64,000 nt of DNA, taken from NCBI GenBank assembly GCA_964036045.1, contig OZ038402.1, positions 4,526,581-4,590,580 of the forward strand, in the 5' to 3' direction. Under the pieces are notes generated by a model. The model saw nothing but the letters and a program-made list of their open reading frames with translations. It ran no database searches and was not told where the DNA came from. Below, piece after piece: positions 12,201-26,460 of the stretch (its first letter is position 1; every line of letters starts with the position of its first letter). A program made the translations under genes and the position numbers. This DNA is from Eutreptiella sp. 'Long Island Sound 2002' (lineage: Eukaryota; Euglenozoa; Euglenophyceae; Eutreptiales; Eutreptiaceae).

Positions 12201-15200
12201 CCAAGGAGCTGACGGGTGCCGGGCTGACGGTGGTGTCCGAGGATGTCTCGGGGCAAGGCATCCTGCGGCACTACGGGTTCATGCGGTGGTCGGCATCGGA
12301 GAACAAGACAGCGGAGCTGCTGGCGGCGGGTGTTGAGCAGGAGTTTATTGACAAGCAGTTGGTGGGGCTGGCGAAGTGGCAGGAGAGTGCAGAGGCCGGT
12401 CTAGTGCAGTGGGGCTGGTTCGTCTACAGGAATTCAGGAAAGATGCAGAAGGAGAGTGACAAGATCCCACAAGACTACTACGATTCGGACTCGGCCTTCA
12501 AGTACTACTCCACCATTCAGACCACCGACTACTCCGGCATCGGGATCTACCCGGAGCAGGAGGTCACTGCGGGTGGCTTTCCTCGAGGCTCTGGGGTGGA
12601 CAGCGGCGCCCATGCCCTCCAAAAGCGAGATGCGCATATGTTGGAGCTCATCCTGAAGAGTGCCCCCGCGGGGAAGCTGCGTGGGCTGGACCTTGGGTCC
12701 GGGCGTGGGGGGCTTGCACGGTTCATCGCCGGCGAGCTCAAGGGATGTGGGCGGCTGGAGCAAGTGATTGCTTCGAACATCAGCGGTCGCGAGAACGACT
12801 ACAACGCCATGAAGGCGAAGGAAATGGGATTGAGTGATGCAGAGTATCGTGTGGACCTTGCGACCTTCGATGACCTCAGCAGCTACGAGACTGGCTCTTT
12901 TGACCTCGTCATGAGCAACGACAGCTTCCTCTATTCCGCGGACAAAGCGAAGTTGATGAGGGAGCTCGCTCGCCTCCTGAAGCCATCGGGGGTACTGGTG
13001 TTCAGGTATGACCTGTGCCTTGTGCTGTACCCCATTCCATGCCTCTGTCCACCCACTGGTCGCTGCTTTGTGTGTTGCTCTGAGGACACACTGGGGCGGC
13101 GTATAGAGGCCCCGTGCAGCGTCTGTTCTGGTAGTTAGCCTGGGAGGTCCAGTAGAGAGAGCCCCAGGCAGCTGAGTGTTGTGGCTCGTGGGCGTAGGTG
13201 CATGCGTAGCCCTGGACACGCTGTCGTGAAGGGCTGTTCCCTTCCCGTAGGACAAAGGGGGCGAGGTGGAGCGGGGCATAGGGAGAGGGACGGGGTCGTG
13301 GATGGCTTCAGCCGTAGGGGCGGCTGCCGCTGCTGGTGGTTGGGGATTGTGCGTAGCGGCACTGTGGGTGGGGGACCACTTGCTGCCCAGTTCCTGAAGT
13401 GGGAGCAACACCTCAAGGGAAGAGGAGGGTGTGTGTGTGGTGGGCGCCATGAAGGTGGGTGGGTATTGGTCTGTAATGCCTTGGATCCTACGAGCCGCCG
13501 TTGGTGGAGGAGCAACAATGGTGCAGCCGCAGGCGCAGGCGGCTTTGGTGAACCTTCAGCACAGATTGGAGGGCTGGCCTTGAACTGGGATGGTGGGGGG
13601 AGATGCGGTCCGCAATTTACCGCACCTTAGCGCAATTTTACCGCAATTTTCAGTGATGCCTCCTCAAAAATTTGCATTTTTCCCGTGAGGAAAATTCTTT
13701 CCCTTCCTTCGCTGTTACTCTGCATACTGTAGGTGCATGTGTTCTCATCTGTCCTGCATGTCATTGATGTGGCAGGACGCTTTTCTGTTTTTGGGTTCTG
13801 AAAATGTCATCCACTTCTGGGGACAGTGATTCCAGCAATGGTAAAAGGCCAGTGAAACGTGGCAAAGGACAGGGTGGCCAAAAGGCACGCTATGCCACAC
13901 AGATTTCGCCTGCAGCACATGTTCACATTGTCCGCGATATGGAGTATGCTTCATCAACCGTACTTTGTGAGACAATTTCAAAATGCATTCATGGCCCATT
14001 ATAATGGTGACGTGGCTGGACGGTTGGATTAGCTGCTTGTGCTGCAAGCTTTGGTGCAGTGTGCATGCTATGTGCTGAAAGCCTCACTATCCTACCAATT
14101 GGGGACATAGGTGGTCAAAAAAAAACCTTTTTGCAAAAAGTCCTGTGCCCCACTGCTGCTCATGGCTGGCATAGAGTCTGGGGACCGAAAAGAAATGTAC
14201 TGCAATTTTAACGCAATTTTTTAGGCTTGGGGAACCGCAATCCCCCCCCCCCCCAGCCTTAAACGAAGGAGGATACATGGAGGGGATGTCTGTGAGGGAC
14301 GCCCTGTGGGAGAGAATAGACACGATGTCGTGCAGGGGCTTCGGGCGACTGCCATTGCGTGTGGTCTAACGGCACCCACTTTCACACCGTTCTTCGTCCA
14401 TAGTGATATCCTGCAGTCAAAGGATGCGACACCTGAGCAGCTGGCAGACGTCTACAAGAGGCTGTCACTGGCGCATCTCGGCACATCCGAGCTCTACTCC
14501 AAGGAGCTGACGGGTGCCGGGCTGACGGTGGTGTCCGAGGATGTCTCGGGGCAAGGCATCCTGCGGCACTACGGGTTCATGCGGTGGTCGGCATCGGAGA
14601 ACAAGACAGCGGAGCTGCTGGCGGCGGGTGTTGAGCAGGAGTTTATTGACAAGCAGTTGGTGGGGCTGGCGAAGTGGCAGGAGAGTGCAGAGGCCGGTCT
14701 AGTGCAGTGGGGCTGGTTCGTCTACAGGAATTCAGGAAAGATGCAGAAGGAGAGTGACAAGATCCCACAAGACTACTACGATTCGGACTCGGCCTTCAAG
14801 TACTACTCCACCATTCAGACCACCGACTACTCCGGCATCGGGATCTACCCGGAGCAGGAGGTCACTGCGGGTGGCTTTCCTCGAGGCTCTGGGGTGGACA
14901 GCGGCGCCCATGCCCTCCAAAAGCGAGATGCGCATATGTTGGAGCTCATCCTGAAGAGTGCCCCCGCGGGGAAGCTGCGTGGGCTGGACCTTGGGTCCGG
15001 GCGTGGGGGGCTTGCGCGGTTCATCGCCGGCGAGCTCAAGGGATGTGGGCGGCTGGAGCAAGTGATTGCTTCGAACATCAGCGGTCGCGAGAACGACTAC
15101 AACGCCATGAAGGCGAAGGAAATGGGATTGAGTGATGCAGAGTATTGTGTGGACCTTGCGTCCTTCGATGACCTCAGCAGCTACGAGACTGGCTCTTTTG

Positions 15201-18200
15201 ACCTCGTCATGAGCAACGACAGCTTCCTCTATTCCGCGGACAAAGCGAAGTTGATGAGGGAGCTCGCTCGCCTCCTGAAGCCATCGGGGGTACTGGTGTT
15301 CAGGTATGACCTGTGCCTTGTGCTGTACCCCATCCCATGCCTCTGTCCACCCACTGGTCGCTGCTTTGTGCGTTGCTCTGAGGACACACTGGGGCGGCGT
15401 ATAGAGGCCCCGTGCAGCGTCTGTTCTGGTAGTTAGCCTGGGAGGTCCAGTAGAGAGAGCCCCAGGCAGCTGAGTGTTGTGGCTCGTGGGCGTAGGTGCA
15501 TGCGTAGCCCTGGAGACGCTGTCGTGAAGGGCTGTTCCCTTCCCGTAGGACAAAGGGGGCGAGGTGGAGCGGGGCATAGGGAGAGGGACGGGGTCGTGGA
15601 TGGCTTCAGCCGTAGGGGCGGCTGCCGCTGCTGGTGGTTGGGGATTGTGCGTAGCGGCACTGTGGGTGGGGGACCACTTGCTGCCCAGTTCCTGAAGTGG
15701 GAGCAACACCTCAAGGGAAGAGGAGGGTGTGTGTGTGGTGGGCGCCATGAAGGTGGGTGGGTACTGGTCTGTAATGCCTTGGCTCCTACGAGCCGCCGTT
15801 GGTGGAGGAGCAACAATGGTGCAGCCGCAGGCGCAGGCGGCTTTGGTGAGCCTTCAGCACAGATTGGAGGGCTGGCCTTGAACTGGGATGGTGGGGGGAG
15901 ATGCGGTCCGCAATTTACCGCACCTTAGCGCAATTTTACCGCAATTTTCAGTGATGCCTCTTCAAAAATTGCATTTTTCCCGTGAGGAAAATTCTTTCCC
16001 TTCCTTCGCTGTTACTCTGCATACTGTAGGTGTATGTGTTCTCATCTGTCCTGCATGTCATTGATGTGGCAGGACGCTTTTCTGTTTTTGGGTTCTGAAA
16101 ATGTCATCCTCTTCTGGGGACAGTGATTCCAGCAATGGTAAAAGGCCAGTGAAACGTGGCAAAGGACAGGGTGGCCAAAAGGCACGCTATGCCACACAGA
16201 TTTCGCCTGCAGCACATGTTCACATTGTCCGCGATATGGAGTATGCTTCATCAACCGTACTTTGTGAGACAATTTCAAAATGCATTCATGGCCCATTATA
16301 ATGGTGACGTGGCTGGGCGGTTGGATTAGCTGCTTGTGCTGCAAGCTTTGGTGCAGTGTGCATGCTATGTGCTGAAAGCCTCACTATCCTACCAATTGGG
16401 GACATAGGTGGTCAAAAAAAAACCTTTTTGCAAAAAGTCCTGTGCCCCACTGCTGCTCATGGCTGGCATAGAGTCTGGGGACCGAAAAGAAATGTACCGC
16501 AATTTTAACGCAATTCTTTAGGCTTGGGGAACCGCAATCCCCCCCCCCCCCCCAAGCCTTAAACGAAGGAGGATACATGGAGGGGATGTCTGTAAGGGAC
16601 GCCCTGTGGGAGAGAATAGACACGATGTCGTGCAGGGGCTTCGGGCGACTGCCATTGCGTGTGGTCTAACGGCACCCACTTTCACACCGTTCTTCGTCCA
16701 TAGTGATATCCTGCAGTCCAAGGATGCGACACCTGAGCAGCTGGCAGACGTCTACAAGAGGCTGTCACTGACGCATCTCGGCACATCCGAGCTCTACTCC
16801 AAGGAGCTGACGGGTGCCGGGCTGACGGTGGTGTCCGAGGATGTCTCGGGGCAAGGCATCCTGCGGCACTACGGGTTCATGCGGTGGTCGGCATCGGAGA
16901 ACAAGACAGCGGAGCTGCTGGCGGCGGGTGTTGAGCAGGAGTTTATTGACAAGCAGTTGGTGGGGCTGGCGAAGTGGCAGGAGAGTGCAGAGGCCGGTCT
17001 AGTGCAGTGGGGCTGGTTCGTCTACAGGAATTCAGGAAAGATGCAGAAGGAGAGTGACAAGATCCCACAAGACTACTACGATTCGGACTCGGCCTTCAAG
17101 TACTACTCCACCATTCAGACCACCGACTACTCCGGCATCGGGATCTACCCGGAGCAGGAGGTCACTGCGGGTGGCTTTCCTCGAGGCTCTGGGGTGGACA
17201 GCGGCGCCCATGCCCTCCAAAAGCGAGATGCGCATATGTTGGAGCTCATCCTGAAGAGTGCCCCCGCGGGGAAGCTGCGTGGGCTGGACCTTGGGTCCGG
17301 GCGTGGGGGGCTTGCGCGGTTCATCGCCGGCGAGCTCAAGGGATGTGGGCGGCTGGAGCAAGTGATTGCTTCGAACATCAGCGGTCGCGAGAACGACTAC
17401 AACGCCATGAAGGCGAAGGAAATGGGATTGAGTGATGCAGAGTATTGTGTGGACCTTGCGTCCTTCGATGACCTCAGCAGCTACGAGACTGGCTCTTTTG
17501 ACCTCGTCATGAGCAACGACAGCTTCCTCTATTCCGCGGACAAAGCGAAGTTGATGAGGGAGCTCGCTCGCCTCCTGAAGCCATCGGGGGTACTGGTGTT
17601 CAGGTATGACCTGTGCCTTGTGCTGTACCCCATCCCATGCCTCTGTCCACCCACTGGTCGCTGCTTTGTGCGTTGCTCTGAGGACACACTGGGGCGGCGT
17701 ATAGAGGCCCCGTGCAGCGTCTGTTCTGGTAGTTAGCCTGGGAGGTCCAGTAGAGAGAGCCCCAGGCAGCTGAGTGTTGTGGCTCGTGGGCGTAGGTGCA
17801 TGCGTAGCCCTGGACACGCTGTCGTGAAGGGCTGTTCCCTTCCCGTAGGACAAAGGGGGCGAGGTGGAGCGGGGCATAGGGAGAGGGACGGGGTCGTGGA
17901 TGGCTTCAGCCGTAGGGGCGGCTGCCGCTGCTGGTGGTTGGGGATTGTGCGTAGCGGCACTGTGGGTGGGGGACCACTTGCTGCCCAGTTCCTGAAGTGG
18001 GAGCAACACCTCAAGGGAAGAGGAGGGTGTGTGTGTGGTGGGCGCCATGAAGGTGGGTGGGTACTGGTCTGTAATGCCTTGGCTCCTACGAGCCGCCGTT
18101 GGTGGAGGAGCAACAATGGTGCAGCCGCAGGCGCAGGCGGCTTTGGTGAGCCTTCAGCACAGATTGGAGGGCTGGCCTTGAACTGGGATGGTGGGGGGAG

Positions 18201-21200
18201 ATGCGGTCCGCAATTTACCGCACCTTAGCGCAATTTTACCGCAATTTTCAGTGATGCCTCTTCAAAAATTGCATTTTTCCCGTGAGGAAAATTCTTTCCC
18301 TTCCTTCGCTGTTACTCTGCATACTGTAGGTGTATGTGTTCTCATCTGTCCTGCATGTCATTGATGTGGCAGGACGCTTTTCTGTTTTTGGGTTCTGAAA
18401 ATGTCATCCTCTTCTGGGGACAGTGATTCCAGCAATGGTAAAAGGCCAGTGAAACGTGGCAAAGGACAGGGTGGCCAAAAGGCACGCTATGCCACACAGA
18501 TTTCGCCTGCAGCACATGTTCACATTGTCCGCGATATGGAGTATGCTTCATCAACCGTACTTTGTGAGACAATTTCAAAATGCATTCATGGCCCATTATA
18601 ATGGTGACGTGGCTGGGCGGTTGGATTAGCTGCTTGTGCTGCAAGCTTTGGTGCAGTGTGCATGCTATGTGCTGAAAGCCTCACTATCCTACCAATTGGG
18701 GACATAGGTGGTCAAAAAAAAACCTTTTTGCAAAAAGTCCTGTGCCCCACTGCTGCTCATGGCTGGCATAGAGTCTGGGGACCGAAAAGAAATGTACCGC
18801 AATTTTAACGCAATTCTTCAGGCTTGGGGAACCGCAATCCCCCCCCCCCCCAAGCCTTAAACGAAGGAGGATACATGGAGGGGATGTCTGTAAGGGACGC
18901 CCTGTGGGAGAGAATAGACACGATGTCGTGCAGGGGCTTCGGGCGACTGCCATTGCGTGTGGTCTAACGGCACCCACTTTCACACCGTTCTTCGTCCATA
19001 GTGATATCCTGCAGTCCAAGGATGCGACACCTGAGCAGCTGGCAGACGTCTACAAGAGGCTGTCACTGACGCATCTCGGCACATCCGAGCTCTACTCCAA
19101 GGAGCTGACGGGTGCCGGGCTGACGGCGGTGTCCGAGGATGTCTCGGGGCAAGGCATCCTGCGGCACTACGGGTTCATGCGGTGGTCGGCATCGGAGAAC
19201 AAGACAGCGGAGCTGCTGGCGGCGGGTGTTGAGCAGGAGTTTATTGACAAGCAGTTGGTGGGGCTGGCGAAGTGGCAGGAGAGTGCAGAGGCCGGTCTAG
19301 TGCAGTGGGGCTGGTTCGTCTACAGGAATTCAGGAAAGATGCAGAAGGAGAGTGACAAGATCCCACAAGACTACTACGATTCGGACTCGGCCTTCAAGTA
19401 CTACTCCACCATTCAGACCACCGACTACTCTGGCATCGGGATCTACCCGGAGCAGGAGGTCACTGCGGGTGGCTTTCCTCGAGGCTCTGGGGTGGACAGC
19501 GGCGCCCATGCCCTCCAAAAGCGAGATGCGCATATGTTGGAGCTCATCCTGAAGAGTGCCCCCGCGGGGAAGCTGCGTGGGCTGGACCTTGGGTCCGGGC
19601 GTGGGGGGCTTGCACGGTTCATCGCCGGCGAGCTCAAGGGATGTGGGCGGCTGGAGCAAGTGATTGCTTCGAACATCAGCGGTCGCGAGAACGACTACAA
19701 CGCCATGAAGGCGAAGGAAATGGGATTGAGTGATGCAGAGTATCGTGTGGACCTTGCGTCCTTCGATGACCTCAGCAGCTACGAGACTGGCTCTTTTGAC
19801 CTCGTCATGAGCAACGACAGCTTCCTCTATTCCGCGGACAAAGCGAAGTTGATGAGGGAGCTCGCTCGCCTCCTGAAGCCATCGGGGGTACTGGTGTTCA
19901 GGTATGACCTGTGCCTTGTGCTGTACCCCATTCCATGCCTCTGTCCACCCACTGGTCGCTGCTTTGTGTGTTGCTCTGAGGACACACTGGGGCGGCGTAT
20001 AGAGGCCCCGTGCAGCGTCTGTTCTGGTCGTTGGCCCGGAGGTCCAGTAGAGAGAGCCCCAGGCAGCTGAGTGTTGTGGCTCGTGGGCGTAGGTGCATGC
20101 GTAGCCCTGGACACGCTGTCGTGAAGGGCTGTTCCCTTCCCGTAGGACAAAGGGGGCGAGGTGGAGCGGGGCATAGGGAGAGGGACGGGGTCGTGGATGG
20201 CTTCAGCCGTAGGGGCGGCTGCCGCTGCTGGTGGTTGGGGATTGTGCGTAGCGGCACTGTGGGTGGGGGACCACTTGCTGCCCAGTTCCTGAAGTGGGAG
20301 CAACACCTCAAGGGAAGAGGAGGGTGTGTGTGTGGTGGGCGCCATGAAGGTGGGTGGGTATTGCCCCCCCTGCTCTGTAATGCCTTGGATCCTACGAGCC
20401 GCCGTTGGTGGAGGAGCAACAATGGTGCAGCCGCAGGCGCAGGCGGCTTTGGTGAACCTTCAGCACAGATTGGAGGGCTGGCCTTGAACTGGGATGGTGG
20501 GGGGAGATGCGGTCCGCAATTTACCGCACCTTAGCGCAATTTTACCGCAATTTTCAGTGATGCCTCTTCAAAAATTTGCATTTTTCCCGTGAGGAAAATT
20601 CTTTCCCTTCCTTCGCTGTTACTCTGCATACTGTAGGTGCATGTGTTCTCATCTGTCCTGCATGTCATTGATGTGGCAGGACGCTTTTCTGTTTTTGGGT
20701 TCTGAAAATGTCATCCTCTTCTGGGGACAGTGATTCCAGCAATGGTAAAAGGCCAGTGAAACGTGGCAAAGGACAGGGTGGCCAAAAGGCACGCTATGCC
20801 ACACAGATTTCGCCTGCAGCACATGTTCACATTGTCCGCAATATGGAGTATGCTTCATCAACCGTACTTTGTGAGACAATTTCAAAATGCATTCATGGCC
20901 CATTATAATGGTGACGTGGCTGGACGGTTGGATTAGCTGCTTGTGCTGCAAGCTTTGGTGCAGTGTGCATGCTATGTGCTGAAAGCCTCACTATCCTACC
21001 AATTGGGGACATAGGTGGTCAAAAAAAAACCTTTTTGCAAAAAGTCCTGTGCCCCACTGCTGCTCATGGCTGGCATAGAGTCTGGGGACCGAAAAGAAAT
21101 GTACCGCAATTTTAACGCAATTCTTTAGGCTTGGGGAACCGCAATCCCCCCCCCCCCCCAAGCCTTAAACGAAGGAGGATACATGGAGGGGATGTCTGTA

Positions 21201-21682
21201 AGGGACGCCCTGTGGGAGAGAATAGACACGATGTCGTGCAGGGGCTTCGGGCGACTGCCATTGCGTGTGGTCTAACGGCACCCACTTTCACACCGTTCTT
21301 CGTCCATAGTGATATCCTGCAGTCCAAGGATGCGACACCTGAGCAGCTGGCAGACGTCTACAAGAGGCTGTCACTGACGCATCTCGGCACATCCGAGCTC
21401 TACTCCAAGGAGCTGACGGGTGCCGGGCTGACGGTGGTGTCCGAGGATGTCTCGGGGCAAGGCATCCTGCGGCACTACGGGTTCATGCGGTGGTCGGCAT
21501 CGGAGAACAAGACAGCGGAGCTGCTGGCGGCGGGTGTTGAGCAGGAGTTTATTGACAAGCAGTTGGTGGGGCTGGCGAAGTGGCAGGAGAGTGCAGAGGC
21601 CGGTCTAGTGCAGTGGGGCTGGTTCGTCTACAGGAATTCAGGAAAGAAGGAGAAGAAGAAGTCCACATGTGTAATCGCTTGA
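3243..21682 (+). CDS. Eight-domain sarcosine/dimethylglycine N-methyltransferase-like polyprotein with C-terminal CaaX box
   Basis: Nine exons: 3243-3814, 5213-6112, 7511-8410, 9811-10710, 12106-13005, 14404-15303, 16704-17603, 19002-19901, 21310-21682. Every intron is GT–AG, phase 2 and 1395-1408 bp. Every internal exon is exactly 900 nt. The spliced frame gives about 2414 residues: MAT, eight 300-residue domains, then KEKKKSTCVIA. Each domain has YYDSDSAFKYY, SAM motif I LDLGSGRGG (domain residues about 82-90), SGREN, FDLVMSNDSFLYS, then after the intron VFSDILQSKD, LRHYGFMRW and VQWGWFVYR. This order matches bacterial and algal SDMT/GSDMT enzymes (SAM-dependent methylation of sarcosine and dimethylglycine to glycine betaine). 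One domain's end joins the next in frame (NSGK|MQKESDK) with no stop. The polybasic tail plus CVIA predicts farnesylation and membrane attachment. Family assignment is from remembered motifs; exact substrate, intron removal and membrane location are inferred. Alternative: intron retention would truncate after domain 1. Confidence 0.85.
3252..21646 (+). repeat. Tandem array of eight ~2.3-kb units, exon and intron included
   Basis: Unit length is about 2298 bp (2295-2308). Similarity begins at the ATG of MQKESDK (3252) and stops at the last codon of the eighth domain (21646), so array ends coincide with protein-domain ends. Introns are nearly as similar as exons, which points to recent expansion or ongoing homogenisation. 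Differences are few and mosaic: AEYRVDLAT or AEYCVDLAS or RVDLAS, and SLAHLG or SLTHLG. Intron 4 has a replaced patch at about 11219-11255. Introns 5-8 have an insertion of CT early on (reading CCTCTGTCCACC) that introns 1-4 lack. C-tract length varies from unit to unit. Confidence 0.95.
4610..4810 (+). other. Conserved 66-codon open frame inside every intron of the array
   Basis: All eight introns carry this small ORF: 4610-4810, 6908-7108, 9207-9407, 11503-11703, 13804-14004, 16101-16301, 18401-18601 and 20708-20908. It starts MSSTSGDSDSSNGKRP, is Ser/Lys/Gly-rich, and ends KCIHGPL or a variant (KCIYGPL in the third copy). I recognise no family. Conservation here is no higher than in the rest of the intron, so it may be a fossil of the first exon of something inserted in the ancestral intron, not a working gene. 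Confidence 0.25.
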
Positions 21683-22423
21683 TCATTTCTGCGGCTTCAG
21701 TGGATTGGCACGTTCCGCACAGGACTCTCGTATGGGGTCGCTCAACTACTAACACGCCTTTCTTTCCTTGGTTACCAGGACTCCCGCCTGGTTGCCCCCT
21801 GCTGACCACCCAACACTATTGCCTGCCCCCTCAGGGCACCGCAACGCAAGTCACAGCCCAGTCCGTCCCAGAATGAACAGCACGCTCACCCCCTGTAAGT
21901 TGGCGGTGTGCTGCAGGGGCTCCACAGCACACTGCCCCATGGCAGGGCGGTGGTGTATGCACAGCCATTCGGCGGTGTACAGAAGGAGGCGCCGCATCCC
22001 ACAGCCCATGGGCCCAATCAGAGTACCGAGGCACGATGGTGTGCGACGCCCGGCTCCGTCAGCAAGCGGAGCTGCAAGGGGTACCAAGGGGCGGCCCTCA
22101 ACGGAGGGGCCAGACGGCAGTGCCCCGCGGATCCTGCCGGCCCTGCCCGCGGGACACAGGGCTTACGGTTGGCTTGAGGGTCAAGGCCCAGCGCCCACCC
22201 GTTTTGCATTTTCCCGTGTGCAAGACATCCCGGTCTTTGCCCATTGGTAACGGCGCCTTCGGATACACACACACACACTCACTCACTCAGTCTTCATGAA
22301 GGGCCAGGGCAGGGAGAGAAATCAATTGCATCAGGAGGTGCCAGGACAATTCCCAGAGAACTGCCGAAGGCAGAAACTGATTGTGTGAAAAACCACCCCC
22401 GCGGCGGTGCAATTGGCAATTGG
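21683..22423. other. Downstream region of the methyltransferase gene
   Basis: 3' untranslated region and following DNA. Open frames exist on both strands but none shows a family motif or a clear exon signature. Confidence 0.3.
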
Positions 22424-24562
<2,139 letters not shown>

Positions 24563-24859
24563 GGGGGCGTACCGTGCGCGCGCTGTGCGAAAAGTTGGCT
24601 GTTCTCCACCACCGGGAGTTCGGTAAGTTCAGAAGATTGAAAGGACGTCATTGAATGGCTGCTGCAGTGGACGGGGCTATAGGGGGCAGAATTTAGGTCC
24701 CTGGGACCCATGGCAAGCATCAGATGTTTGAATTTTTGAGTTTTGAATTGATTGTGCATGATTCCGCAGGTGGGGGGTTTTCAGGGTTGTTACCTGGATA
24801 ATCACCGTAATAATTGGCGCTGTGCCCGCGCTGTGCGCGCGCTGTGCGAAAACGCCCCC
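24563..24859. mobile_element. Harbinger-like MITE, copy A
   Basis: 297 bp bounded by GGGGGCGTACCGTGCGC on the left and GTGCGAAAACGCCCCC on the right (GGGGGCGT and ACGCCCCC are inverted). TAA lies on both sides (24560-24562 and 24860-24862). The 3-bp TWA target duplication is the hallmark of PIF/Harbinger elements. Short tandem copies of GCTGTGC lie just inside both ends. The interior is nearly identical to copy B at 40674. No coding capacity. Confidence 0.8.
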
Positions 24860-24862
24860 TAA

Positions 24863-26270
24863 GCCTTTCTGGGGTTCTACGGGCTGTGTGGGTGGGTGCA
24901 TCTTGGGATGGTGCACCGGTGTTTGACCACCACTCGTTGCCGCGCTGCGGACGCGGTGCGCACGCGGCACAGCAACACCCTCGTGGGGTCCGCAAAGGCG
25001 TCAGCCTCAGGTCATGGCGAAGCGCCTCGGGGCCGGCATGTGCCCCCCTTCCACTGGATTTCTAACCCCCTCGACACTCATTGGCCAAGGAGGTACGTTG
25101 TCGCGTGAGGCATGGGGTTGTCGTAACCGACCGCCGCTGGACGGGCCCCAATTGGTTCGCCCCCGGCAACGGCGCAGCGACACTCGAGGGGGGGAGTTGA
25201 TGGGCATCGAATGGTGCGTCACCAAAGTGCATCTCCCGGCGACAATGGGAGCGCGTACAGACCCATGGGGAGCCGTGCAGCACCAAGTAGGCCCTCCTGG
25301 GGGTGCCTGGCAGGCCGACCAGCGGTGTTTGGGGCTGTTTTGCACCAGGGAGGGCCAAACTTGGCTGGCCAACAGTCGCCACTCAGCGCGAATCCAGACC
25401 CTAATTCATTGAACTTTTTCTTTCTTCTGCACCAATGGCGGGGGTTTATGTATTTTTCACCTGATTTGGGTGTTGACTGCTGGGGCTGGTCTAACTTTAC
25501 TGCTCAGAAATGGAAATTTTCAAAACCGAATTTTTTGATATCGTGACCACTCGGAAATAGAAAACTTCCGATTCAACTCGTTTCACATAATGGCCACTCG
25601 CAATGGTCTCCCACGCGAGGCATGTCCCAGGTCCTCTTTATGTACTGTTCACATGCCTCACGATGCGCACAGCGCGAAGCACACGAGAACTCTGGAACCA
25701 GGGAACTTGGCAGTTCCAATTCCCTGGTGGTCCGTGGCGATCAGGTTTTGTGATCTGGGGCTGGGGATTACCGTCCCGCCACTTGTTGCCACATGTCTGG
25801 TTGTCCAGGCGTGCATGTCATCGTGCCCGGACCAGGCACTGAGGTCGGGCCACTGCTTGTGTTTCCCCACAGTACGCGTAAACAACGCCTTGTTGGCGTC
25901 ATTTTCAGAACTTTTGCTGTAGTTCTTGCAAGGTGGGCATCCGCCGCAACCACCACAGCTCCGGCACACCAACCACTGGGCTCCGCGAACGCGGAAACGA
26001 CACCAGCAGGAGCACCGGCCGCAGCGGCCGACAAAACGCAGTGACCCGACGCAACGTGCGAAGGGAAGAACGGGTGAATGTCCAGCGCCCCGTAAAAGAG
26101 CAACAACCCGACGGAATGTCAACCAGGGGGTTAATGAATTCGGGTGACGCCAACCCGCACTGCGGATCCTGCCAACCCCCGTTGGAGGACGTGCATTGCA
26201 CTGGCAAAAGGAAGAGTTTCATGGGTTTTGCTGCTCATGACTTACCACTTTCGAGCTCAAGGTTCTGGTT
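24863..26270. other. No gene recognised
   Basis: Several overlapping open frames on both strands, none with recognisable motifs or convincing splice sites. Confidence 0.3.
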
Positions 26271-26279
26271 GTCTATGAA

Positions 26280-26460
26280 GATCCGGTTTGTCCTGTGATT
26301 CGGGGCTCGGGAAGGTGTTTCAGGGATGCCAATTCCTGTCCTGCCACCCTTTGGCCCTCCATTCAGCACGTGTCCCTGATGCATCCTCGTAGACATGGCT
26401 GTCTGGGCTTCAATGATGCATTGCTTTGCTGCCTGTGTCTTTTCTCGCGGTGCAGGTGAC
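26280..26460. repeat. Dispersed repeat, related to 34450-34615
   Basis: Starts CCGGTTTGTCCTGTGATTCG and includes TAGACATGGCTG. The same order of blocks recurs at 34450-34615 with moderate divergence. Related short blocks (CGGGTGAATGTCC with GCCCCGTAAA) appear near 26070 and 44514. Family unknown. Confidence 0.6.
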
